Assembly: GCA_009792885.1 (NCBI GenBank)
Contig: WMCF01000012.1
Coordinates: forward strand, 14,575,847-14,639,846
Direction of reading: 5' to 3'
Length of the DNA: 64,000 nt
Origin: Eremophila alpestris peregrina
Lineage: Eukaryota > Chordata > Aves > Passeriformes > Alaudidae
Under the pieces are notes generated by a model. That model did not search any database and was not told the origin of the DNA. It worked only from the letters and a program-made list of their open reading frames with translations. A program made the position numbers and the translations under genes. Below, piece after piece: positions 53,784 to 64,000 of the stretch; position 1 is the first letter of the stretch; each line of letters begins with the position of its first letter.

Positions 53784-54053
53784 TGTCTCAGTTTGAAATA
53801 CAGATTTCTACCAAGGAAGGCAGGAACCTCCCTTGGAATGGAGAATACGACCCCCCTCCCTCCAAATTATTATAACTTCAAAATTAGGGGGCTTTCAGGC
53901 AAGGATATGGGCAAAGGAATAACTGTTCTTTACTAGTATGTATGCGTATAACAAGGCAAACAAACAACAACAATGGCAGAAACAACAAAAAAAAAGGAAA
54001 AAAACCCAGAAAACCCAATGAAGTGTCTTCTTGTTTTTCAAGCTTTTTCTCTG

Positions 54054-54490
54054 TCGGTGCAGTTCCGGGCACAGCCGGCAGGGGCGCTGGTTGCACCTTT
54101 CCCATCGGTGCAGTTCCAGGCACAGCCGGCAGGTGCCCTGGCTACACTTTCTCCATCGGTGCAGTTCCAGGCACAGCCGGCAGGNNNNNNNNNNNNNNNN
54201 NNNNNNNNNNNNNNNNNNNNNNNNNNNNNNNNNNNNNNNNNNNNNNNNNNNNNNNNNNNNNNNNNNNNNNNNNNNNNNNNNNNNNNNNNNNNNNNNNNNN
54301 NNNNNNNNNNNNNNNNNNNNNNNNNNNNNNNNNNNNNNNNNNNNNNNNNNNNNNNNNNNNNNNNNNNNNNNNNNNNNNNNNNNNNNNNNNNNNNNNNNNN
54401 NNNNNNNNNNNNNNNNNNNNNNNNNNTACACTTTCTCCATCGGTGCAGTTCCAGGCACAGCCGGCAGGGGCGCTGGTGGCTCCCGGCTGG
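54054..54490. repeat. 51-bp tandem repeat (minisatellite) inside the LTR
   Basis: Units begin TCGGTGCAGTTCC at 54054, 54105 and 54156, exactly 51 bases apart, and again at 54440 after the gap. Each unit carries a CACAGCCGGCAGG core. Because 51 is a multiple of three, several frames stay open through the array on both strands, producing repetitive open frames that are not genes. True copy number is unknown. Confidence 0.92.
54185..54426. other. Assembly gap (242 N)
   Basis: An N run interrupts the 51-bp repeat. The last unit start on the left (54156) and the first on the right (54440) are 284 bases apart, which is not a multiple of 51. The stated gap length is therefore probably an estimate or a collapsed array. 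Confidence 0.98.
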
Positions 54491-54974
54491 CAGGGTGGGT
54501 GCGGTGATTCCCCGCGGCTGCAGGGGGCACACACGGTAATGGCGGCTTGGCCAAGATGGGAAGGGATGGAAGAAAAGCTTCCTTTACAAACCCCCAGCAG
54601 CAGCCGATCCCGGTGTCCCAGCAGGCCCCTTGGAAGCAGCAAGGGTAGAAGAAAGACAGCAGGAGACAGAGCCTGGCAGTGGTGGCGAATTCTCCTCACA
54701 GCGGCTGCAGCGTCTCTCCCCTCCGAGTGCTGACAGCACAAGAGAGGTAGGAGCTGCACTCAACCCTTTTTCCCCAGCCCAGTTCCTGATATCTCTGCCC
54801 TTCCCAGAGAAATCGACAGGTTAAAAGGGAGAGTAGCTTGCTGGACCCCTCCCTGAGCTGTGGCCACTTCTTTGGTCTCTCTTAAGTACCCGGTCATTAT
54901 TGTCTCCTAGCAACACATACAGGAGAAAATTCCCTGAGAGAAAGAAACAAAAGGAAGAACCCTAAAGCCCAACA

Positions 54975-56413
54975 CTGTCATACCAAATATATTTCCAAAG
55001 TGTTGATTTACCAAAATATTAAAATATTTTGTATAAGCTTCTATGTGGATATGCTTATTATATTTCTGACATCTTTAAAAAAAAAGATAGATTTTTTTGA
55101 CCAGCTTCTCTTATGTTACCACTGCAAAAATCCAGAAATTCCTAGTAGTTCTGTGCAGGTGATCTTACATTTAGAGGAATTTATATGAGAAATATGTGGT
55201 TGATTTTAAGAAGGTATCAAAACTCAGTTCCTGGTGTCCACTTAGGCTGTCAGAACTGTCTGAAGATTTGTGAAGCTTTTCATCCCCCATTTTTTACTCT
55301 CTATACTATTTTTCACCTCTACAATCTGTTGGTTCATTGACAGAGCTGAGGAGTTTGGCCCCGTCAGAACAGGTTTTCATTCTGGGCTGCTGTTAAAAGG
55401 ATGGTAAACAGAGGTCATAAAAACAATGTCATGTGCATGAGTTTTACATCATTAAGCTGCTTCCAGCAATTCAAAATAAATGTGCACTTCCATAGTAACA
55501 ACAATGCATTGAACTTTCTGAAGTATGTGAGTAGTAGATGCAAAGATGCAGAGATTTTGTGAAACTGATGCCAGTACACTGCATATACCTCTAATATCGA
55601 CACTTACAAAGAAATGGAAAATGTAAATGTGGGAAGATAATTGTTTGAAGGCAAGGCAAACCCCCTCTTAAAACTCAGTCCCTGTGTAGCTTACTAAGAA
55701 ATAGAAATAAATTACTTTTTCTAGAAAAAGATAATATTTTGTATATATGGAAAAATATATGGAATAAACCAATATAAACATATTTTGTCTACTAAAGCTC
55801 ATAAATACAATAAGGAAAGGCAATTGGCCAAAATATAAAGGGAAAAAGTGCATTCCTGGTCTGTAGGTAAGTGGGTCCCTTCCAAACTTCAGAGCATATA
55901 ATAAGGCACAGTGTGTAGCTGTATTAATGAAGTGACAAATGAACTGAAGTCCTGAGGCTTGAATGAATTTGTCTGTATGTTTATGAGCCCTTGCCAAAGA
56001 AATTGATAGGGAAGAAACCAGCAGGATTGGAGAGCAGAGAAAGAAATTAACACACTATCAAAAGGGATGTAGCTAACAGGAAACTAGAGCAACATGACAG
56101 TAATTACTTCCTCTTGATTCAATTAACAGCACTGTTGGTTTACTAATAAGAATTTGTGTTTGAAATACATGAAGAATGTTTTAAATGATACATTATGCTA
56201 GGCTTTCTCTCTAAAGTTCTCTCTCCTTTCAAAAAAGGATGCTGAATGGGTCACTACAAAAAAGTCAGACAGACCAACAATGTAGCCTCAGTTAAAGGGG
56301 TTAATAGAATCTGGCAACCTAACATCTGCCTTGTATGCTGTCAAAATCAGCTAAATATTATCTTCCATTATGGTAGCTAGATGTTAATGATGATGAAATC
56401 CAGAAAAAGGGTG
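54975..56413. other. Intergenic, nothing recognised
   Basis: About 1.4 kb of AT-rich unique sequence between two LTRs, without recognisable features. Confidence 0.5.
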
Positions 56414-57490
56414 TGTGGTGGGCTGATCCTGGCTGGATGCCAGGCACCCACCAAAGCTGTTCTATCACTCCCTTCCACAGCTGGACACAGGAGAGAAAAT
56501 ATCATGAAAAGTTCCTGAATTGAGATAAGGACAAAGACTGTCATGGGCAAAAGAGGCTTGAATGAGAGATTCTAATTGAATTTATTTTTCTTATAAAATC
56601 AGAGAAGGATAAAAGGAAATAATATAAGACCTTAGAGAGTACCTTCCCCACACCCCAACCTCACTCCCATCTTTATCTCCTTCTCCCCAGCAGTGCATGG
56701 GCACAGGGAAAGGGGGTTACTGTCAGTTCATCACATGTTGTTTCTCCCCCTGCCCAGGAAGGGGACTCCTTCCCCTGCTCCAGTGTGGGATCCCTCCCAC
56801 AGGAGACAGTTCCCCATGAACTTCTCCAGTGTGAGTCCATCCCATGGGCAGCAGTCCTGCACAAACTGCTGCAAGGTGGGCCACTCTTCCATGGGCTGCA
56901 GTCCTTCAAGGACAGACTGCTCCAGTGTGGGTCCCCCATGGGATCAGAAGTCTACCAGGAATGTGCTCTGGTGTGGGCTCCTCCCTCCCCAGGTCTGCAG
57001 GTCCCTGCCAGGAGCCTGCTCCAGCACAGGCCTCCCACGGGCCCACAGACTCCTCTCAGGCATCCCTCTGCTCTGGATTGGGTCTCCTCCACAGGCTTCA
57101 GGTGGATCTCTGCATCCCTGTGATCCTCCATGGGCTGCAGCAGCTTCATCATGGTCTGCACCATGGGCTGCAGGGGAATTTCAGCTCCAGCAGCTGGAGC
57201 ACCTCCTGTCCCTTCTTCTGCACTGACCTTGTGTCTGCAGAGTTGTTTTTCTCACATATTCTCACTCCAGTCTTCTCTGGTCTCAAGTACATCTGCAATC
57301 ACTTTTTTTTTTTTCTTCCTAAATACATCACAGAGGCATTACCAGGATCTCTAAGTGGCCTATCTTTGGTCAGTGTTGAATCCATCTTGGAGTCACCAGG
57401 CAAGACATATAGGAAGCTTTTGCTGGCAGCCCTGTAGCACAACCCCCACCCCCGCCACCTACCAGACCCTGGCCATACAAACACAAGATA
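56414..57490 (-). mobile_element. Avian ERV LTR with internal ~40-bp repeats, antisense
   Basis: On the + strand it starts TGTGGTGGGCTGATCCTGGC, followed by 'atgccaggcacccacc' and 'ttctatcactccc', the well-known beginning of a widespread bird LTR read in reverse. An AATAAA on the minus strand (reverse complement of TTTATT near 56581) marks the poly(A) site. The centre is a series of roughly 40-base units built on 'ctccagtgtgggtccc...catgggctgcagt'. The right end (ACAAACACAAGATA) has decayed from the usual terminus, and no target-site duplication is visible. It is a solo LTR without coding sequence. Confidence 0.85.
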
Positions 57491-59169
57491 TGTTAAACAG
57501 AAACTGACAAAAACATGACAATATTTAATGCATTATTGTAAACTGCAATCATGGGTCCACAAAAAAAATCAGAAAAAATGGTGAAGTTTTCAACTGCATG
57601 GTTTTTCAGCATGATTTAGTATGACACAATTGCCTAAGACTAGCAGTTTTCACTGAAGTGCTTCAGAAAAGCAGAGACCCTAGGGGAATTACTGAGATAT
57701 TCTTAATGTTTAAAATGCATTTTCATGTATCTGTGGTTCACAGTAATTATGCAGCATTCATTATTTGAGGAAACTTTGTTGTGTTTGAAATTATTAAAAA
57801 GCCTAAAAATAAAGGCTAACTCTCACAAAAGCAAATAGAAATATTAGAATTTCAGCACCATTTTTCTTTGGAAATTTTAAACGAGTTCCTCCTCACTTAT
57901 ACTTGGCCTTTTCTAATGTTCTCCAAAGTGAAAGATTCACACTTGAGTAGTTCAAAAAGAGAATATAGCATAAAGACTTTTCTAACAAATTCAGTCGTGT
58001 AAAGAATTTTATTTGGTGTTATAGAGACAACCAGCATTTCACCTCCACAATCCCTGTGCTGAAAATTTCTCTTCATCCATTTTCTTTGATGACATATGTA
58101 TGTTTCTGTAGTTCATGAAGAACAAGGCAGTTCATCTAAGTAGGTAATTTAAAAACTTTTAATGGATGTTTTAGGCCTATCTAGATCTGAAGAATGTTCT
58201 TTAACTGTGTTTGGGTACTTGCAACTGCATGCTAAAACAGCACAGTGCAAAAGAAGTGTTATCACATTGAAAATCTCTGCCTAGCTGGCACACAAGTACT
58301 TTTTCTTTCCATTTTCTGTCATAGAAAACATTCCTAATGTCAAGTATTACTAGCACACCTTTGGATTCCCTGCATATTTTCATTTTACAAGAGAAGCTGC
58401 ATTGTCCTTTCTCTTTTTATATAACTACAGAAAGAAATTAATTCCTTGCGCAGTAAGTACCATAAAAATAGTTGAGTAACCTTGGAAATGCATCAAACAG
58501 CTCCTTCAGATGGCATGAGCGAAGTGTATCATGTTAAGTCTCATACAGGCATTTAGCTAGAGATACAGGAAACAAGCTGATAGATGACAATGACAAAGCA
58601 TTTAAGAAATTATCTGTGGTTTCTTTTTCATGCACAATTAGAAAGTCTTTGCCTTACTTTCAGCTCTTCAACAAATTTGAGCAATTTGCACCAGGCCAAT
58701 ATAGATACCTGCAAGTACATTTAATGCACTGAGAAAGGGTTGCGTGGCATTCAGGGAAACTGAGAAGAATCTTGGTGATGAAGAGGAAAATACTCTTTGC
58801 AAGTGTTCAATAATTGCTTCATTTTTTCCTTTGTTCTCAGAGAGCACCTTTTAATGGATTTTTGTTTACCTCATCATTAATATCTTGAACTCAATGCATC
58901 CAAAAGAGGTTTGTGAAAAGGTAAATTTGAGCCATAAAGTCTGGAGGTAGAGACATCAACAGAGAGAAGGAAGAAAATAATGCCCAGAATTTTGCCTGTT
59001 TTAATGACTGCACCAAATTTTCTGCTGGAGACTATATCACAGTATCTCTTGTCTAATTATTCAAACTTGACTGTCTATCTCTTTTTTTTAGTTTTCCCAT
59101 GCATTTTAAAATCAGAATTCATATTTAACTGAATGGATAGTAAAAAGTAAAAATCCACATTTTGACACA
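57491..59169. other. Intergenic, nothing recognised
   Basis: About 1.7 kb of AT-rich unique sequence with no gene or repeat family that I can identify. Confidence 0.5.
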
Positions 59170-59826
59170 TTGCCAGTTGATGTCCAAATTTTCATCCACC
59201 AACACTCACAAGTCTTTCTTGGCAGGGCCGTTCTTTATCTGTTTTTTCCCAGTCTGTACTGATACTGGGGATTGCTGTGACCCTGGTGCAGCACCTTTCT
59301 CCTGTTAAACCCCATGGGATTTCTATTCTTTCAGGTTGTCCAAGTCCCTCTGGATGGCATCCTATCCCCCAGGCATGTCAACAGTGCTGCTGAGCTCGGT
59401 GTTGTCTGCAAATTTTCTGACAGTGCATTCAATCCTACTGTTCATGCCATTGACGAAAATATTAAACAGTACTGGACCCAACACACATGTCCAAGGGACA
59501 GCACTTGTCACTGATCTCCATTTGGACATCGAGCTGTTGGCCACTGCTCTCTGGATACAACCATCCAGAAAATTCCTTACATACCTAACAGTCCATCCAT
59601 CAAAATCTTCTCTCCTCAATTTACAGAGAAGGATGTTGTGGGGGACTGTGTCAGAGGCCTGCTTACAGAAATCCAGAGAAGGGACATTTGTACCCCTTCC
59701 CTTGTTCATGGATGGAGTTACTCCACCATAGAAGGCAGGTTCTCTCCACCATCATGTTGGTCAGGACGTGCCTTAGGTGAAGTGGTGCTGGCTGTCTTGG
59801 AATGCTTTACTATCCTCCATGTATAA
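59170..59826 (-). mobile_element. CR1 reverse-transcriptase fragment, antisense
   Basis: The minus-strand open frame at 59362-59709 encodes a piece of CR1 reverse transcriptase. It contains DFCKASDTVPHN (motif A region), FDGWTVRYVRNFLDGCIQR, CVLGPVLFNIFVNGM (motif B region) and RKFADNTELS (motif C). In motif C the usual FADD reads FADN, so one catalytic aspartate is lost. In motif A, SDTV replaces the usual FDTV. The frame is about 115 codons out of some 900 for a full ORF2, with CR1 similarity continuing on both sides. It is a dead retrotransposon fragment, not a host gene. Confidence 0.92.
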
Positions 59827-59839
59827 ATTGTATTTGGAG

Positions 59840-60180
59840 GCCAGTAGCCAGAGTGGCAGTGGCAGATATACCAGAGGGTCATGTTGTCATCTCACATGGA
59901 TTTTGTCTCGCTGGAGAAATGGTCTGACAGAAGCTTCATAAATTTCAACAAGGAGAAGTACACAGTCTTGGGCAGGAGCGGTCCAGCAGTCTGTCACTGC
60001 AGTAAAGAAAATAAGTGGGATTCTGGGCTGCATTAAGGAAGGGGTTACCAACACTTAGAAGGAGGCAATCCTTCTTCTCTACTCAGCACTAGTGAGGCCA
60101 CATCTAAAGTTCTGTGTCCAGTTCTGGGTTCCTCAGTATAACAGAGACATGGATATACTGGAGAGAGTCCATGGCCAGTA
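59840..60180 (+). mobile_element. CR1 fragment, sense, divergent from its neighbour
   Basis: The segment follows the end of CR1 ORF2 and the start of its 3' region. It reads 'ctggagaaatggtctgacag', 'ttcaacaaggagaagt', 'gggctgcattaaggaa', 'ctactcagcactagtgaggc', 'tgtgtccagttctgggt' and 'gatatactggagagagtcc', in element order. Its orientation is opposite to the CR1 just to the left, so the 5' sides of the two fragments face each other across about 14 bases. Confidence 0.92.
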
Positions 60181-63100
60181 GCAATGGAACTCTTGCAGAG
60201 CACCAACACCTCTCCCATCCTATCCTGTGAATTAGTTGGACAACAGTGTAACTGGCCACCTGAATGTGCCTATTCCCACATTAAATTCAAAGGCAAATGA
60301 GGAAAGAAACATGGAAGATGAGTGAAAGAGCCCAAGCTTTCACCACCAAATTGCACCCACTGGACTGAGAAATTGCGCTGGTTTTCAGGCCTCTTATACT
60401 CAAGAGAGTATCGTGTTCCCAGTGGAACTTCCGGCTTTAGACTTTGGAGTTTACATCAGTCAGAGATAAATGGCTGTAAGTCCATTCCCTTGAGAATTTG
60501 CTGCTGGAGATACAGAGCAGAAGTAAGGAAATCTCCCTGTCACAAAGACAGGTTTCTGTGTGTACAGCACTCAGCTGGAAGCTGACTGTGTTTTGGAGGA
60601 ATGGTGGCTCCCTTAAAGACAAACAGAAGGCACAAATGGAGGGTTGTGCCTAACTCCAGAATCAAGGTGCCATCTGAATGGAATAGGCCAGTGGTTTGGG
60701 GATTACGACCATCAGATGCTGCCAAGTTCTGATGCCTCTTTCGTGGGATGAGATGGAGAGAGCGCCTCCTATGCCAAAAGATTTTGTCATGGAACTTAGG
60801 CAAGGAAAGTGAGTGAAAATAGCACGGTCTTGTGTGCTGCTACCCTACTATTTGTGCTGCAGGTCAGGAGAGAGGAGAAGGGCTGTTACCATGGGAAACT
60901 CAAGTCAACTGTAGGTTGCCCCAGTGGCATCTGAAAAGGAAAGACTCTATTTGAGTCCCAGAGCTGGCAGGGCTTTCCAGACCTGGTAACTCTAGGAAAG
61001 CAAGACAGCTACTGTTGCTGCTTCATTTGGTCACTGCCTAGGACTGGAAGGATAGGGCAATTTGCACACCCATCTCCAGCAATGATCCTTTCTGGGAATT
61101 TCCTGTCCCAGGACAGTGGTCACTGAACTTTGGAATAAATTTTTTTTCTGCCACATCCATATCTGCATTGAGGTGTTGTAGCAGGTACCAGCTGTATTTC
61201 ACATCACTGCCAGAATTATAAATTCCAATAAAATTAGATTTTCTAATGATCCCTACACAGTCTCCTCCCACATCAAGATGGCAAAATGTTGGCTGAGAAT
61301 ATAGGGAATTTGTGCACAGAGAGGTTTTAGCTCCAAGTAGAGACTTTCTCGAAGGGCTGTGGTTTCTAGGCATGCTTGACATCTCACCATTTCACCTCCT
61401 TGCTGCAGTAAGCAGCACTTGTTTCCATGCCTCAGCTGACATAGAGGGGCAGCAACTGCCCAGGGAAGAAGAGGGACATGAATCTTGTGGTACCCCACAG
61501 ATACTGTGGTATCTTTCAAAGACATGGACAAGGCAGAGAGCTCCCTTGCAGTGGGATGGTGCTGAACTCTGCTGAACTGTCAGCCCTACCAAGCAGGCAG
61601 GCTTGGTGCAAACAAGGCAGCTGAAGAGCAGCCTCCTCTGCTCTCCTTTTCTGCAGCATTGCAGCATGCACGCCCTTGCTGGCTGCTGCCCTGGGACTCT
61701 TGAGATCCTGCCAGGCTGCTATTGGCTCCTCTCCCTGCCCAGGCAGTCTCTTGTGATCTTGGAGAAGCCTTTCTGCTCCTCATCATTGTGGGAAATGAGT
61801 CTCTCCTACAAGCTTACATGCTCTCTCTTGGCTGCAGAATTATTGCCTGTCTGGCCTGATCTCCTCCAGGACGTACCCAAGAGAAGAGTGTCTGACAGGG
61901 CTTCTTATCTTCCTCTCAAATTTGATTTGATTTGCCCTGTGCACTTCTGCAAAATGTGTACTTCCTGCAGCCTCAATAGCACTTGCTAATCAAACATCAT
62001 TAGTATTATCCAAACTGGTAAAAACCCTACACTTTATGGGATAGTTACCACAGCATTTATTCACCCTGCTCTGAGTATCAACCCAATAGATAAAATTATT
62101 TTGGTGGCTGTAAAAACACAGAAATTAAAGTATTCACCAGTTCATTAATTTGGATAATACACAACTAGTTTGCACTATTTAAGGCAAATATGTATATATT
62201 TACACCGGTATAACCTAAACTGAATCCTAACGTAATGTTGCAGTTGGTTCAATAGGCATTGTATCAGAACTGAAATCTTAATGACCAAATTGATGACCTC
62301 TTCTATCTCCAGCAGCTTTAACAGGAAGAATTAAGTACTGTCAATGAAGTACTTGAAACACACTTAAAAACATCAGCAAAATAGTCTCCCATAATCTCCA
62401 AATCAAAATCCTCTTTAATCTGCTTATTATATTTCATCTTCTGGTTAGGCACAAGAACAAATAAGTAAAGAAAAATGCTACATGCTTCAGCCAACATAAA
62501 TGAGGAAAATACTTCCTGTGTTTTTGTTCTGACCTGATGGAGTCTGAAAAGAGCCTGGATTACTGATTGTTTGCAGTCTGGCTTTGCTCTATTAATATGT
62601 ACTTTGAGTTTTCTGCTAGTTGCTATGCAGGGTAATTTCTTTGCCAAGGAAAGAAGACTCTCTTCTCCTCCCTCTTTCACTTCCTCCCTCCCTTGCCCCA
62701 CTCAGTGAACACTTAAAAGATCGACTGCTGAGCACTGTCATACTTCTCCAAAGCACTGCACTGAAAATCAAGTAAACGTAGACCAAATGTGACTACTGAC
62801 AATAATTTTTGTCTGGCTGAAGAGACAATTAATATCTTCATGATTTAACAGGCTATGGGGTTTGGAGTATAGAAATAATTTTTTGTTTAGATCAAATTGG
62901 AACAAAAATTATAATTTTTTCTTTTTCCTCAGTGGTGTAAAACATGGTTTTCTGCTGAGGATCATCTGGGAGGTTCACCAAAGTGGGGGTCCATCTAGGA
63001 AGCTGTGAGATTTCTGAGATCTGTCTTTTCTTCTAACTTCCTATGTTTCTTTATACTTGTGGATTTTCTTCATTTGGCTTTGACTTTTCTGTAGGTTATT

Positions 63101-64000
63101 AAGAAATGTTGTGGATTCTGTGGTGATACACAGAATAGAAATCCTGTAGCTGAGCCTTTTTTATGGTGTTATTTTTCATTCCAACAACTGGAAAAAACTA
63201 GACTTGTTATTGCCTTACTGACTTGCTGCAGCCATGGACTCTAGGGTTATACCTAAGAGTATAATTGAATCTTCAGTTACTAATCTTAAATTTCTACTAA
63301 CACTGTTGATTAATTTTGATTGTTATAATTGCTTTGCAACAGCCCTTTTGGTCAGCTGTACATAGCAATGTATCTTATTACCAGGCCTGTGAGGTTTGAG
63401 CTTTATATTTGATATAAATTAAAGAATTTATTCCTGCTGCTTGCTTAAAGGTTTCCTGTGATTCTTTCCTAACAGAATTTATTCCTTTTCAAAATTAAGT
63501 GGCTGCAGAAATGAGAGACATTAATTCCCTGATTGTCCTTTCTGTGACTACCATGAAGCAAGTTAGGTAGAACTGCAGAGCAATTTAATGGCTAGTTACT
63601 AGGGATCTATCTGTTTTACCAACACCTTCAGTGGGACAATATGAGGAGATCCCTGCCAGTGTAGACATCTGTTCTCTTACTTTGATTATAATTAATGATG
63701 ATCTGGATTTCACTTCTCTAAATAAAGCTTCAGAGCAATAAGTGTAAGTGATATCCCATTTCCATTTCAGTGTGGATATCATCCAGTCTCTTGAGCTGAC
63801 TGACTGAAAACCTTTGGAAGTTAATAGCTGGTTCATGGCTCTTTTTTAAATCTCAGGACTGCAACTGCATTTACTCACGTTGGCTCACACCAAAATTTCA
63901 GTGTATATAGGAAGCCTATGTTCATATAGAACTCCCTAGCACTGGTTTAATTCACTAATGTGTGATGAATGATGCATAAAGATTAAGAAGGTGGTAACAT
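60181..64000. other. Intergenic, nothing recognised
   Basis: About 3.8 kb. A moderately GC-rich stretch at about 60840-61980 has several short open frames on both strands but no domain I recognise; it may be worn repeat DNA. The rest is AT-rich unique sequence. Confidence 0.45.

Larger units (their letters stand above)
53784..54974 (-). mobile_element. ERVL-type LTR with tandem repeat and assembly gap, antisense
   Basis: On the + strand it opens with TGTCTCAGTTTG and ends near GCCCAACA. The left 250 bases match the 3' end of a songbird-type LTR read in reverse. On the minus strand there is a degenerate poly(A) signal in 'AGTAAAGAACAG', then a U5 ending AACTGAGACA. The middle holds a 51-base tandem repeat broken by an N run. 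No retroviral coding sequence is visible and I found no matching target-site duplication, so the right edge (54974 or 54980) is uncertain. Confidence 0.7.

Overview
This window is nuclear DNA from a bird, most likely a songbird. It is AT-rich and intron-dominated, with CR1 LINE fragments and long ERVL-type LTRs of kinds known from bird genomes. The only protein-coding gene I can support is SH3GL2 (endophilin-A1) on the + strand. Eight exons (2 to 9) lie at 22253-42183 with canonical AG/GT borders and a continuous reading frame. Together they encode 337 residues; the missing first exon (15 residues in known orthologues) would bring the protein to the family's usual 352. Exon 1 and the promoter lie upstream of the window, so bases 1-22252 are the 3' part of a large first intron.

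Layout. 1-22252 is intron 1, with CR1 fragments at 1020-1475 and 8462-8925 and two possible LTRs at 5571-5800 and 11852-12659. 22253-42183 holds coding exons 2-9. Intron 5 carries two ERVL-like solo LTRs in opposite orientation, each with a perfect 5-bp target-site duplication. The 3' UTR runs from 42184 to about 43470. From there to 64000 I see no gene. This part contains a CR1 tail (44085-44235), one CR1 inserted into an older CR1 (46985-47800), an LTR with a 51-bp tandem repeat and an assembly gap (53784-54974), a second long LTR (56414-57490) and a divergent pair of CR1 fragments (59170-60180).

The gene product is a brain-enriched N-BAR/SH3 protein that bends membrane during synaptic-vesicle endocytosis and recruits dynamin and synaptojanin. 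I found no CRISPR array, operon, rRNA, recognisable tRNA or convincing new biological system. The points worth a second look are structural: the solo-LTR pair, the GC-rich block one of them placed in an AT-rich intron, the gap-interrupted 51-bp repeat, the nested CR1, and a strong hairpin in intron 7. Family assignments of repeats come from recognition of consensus features, not from a database search.
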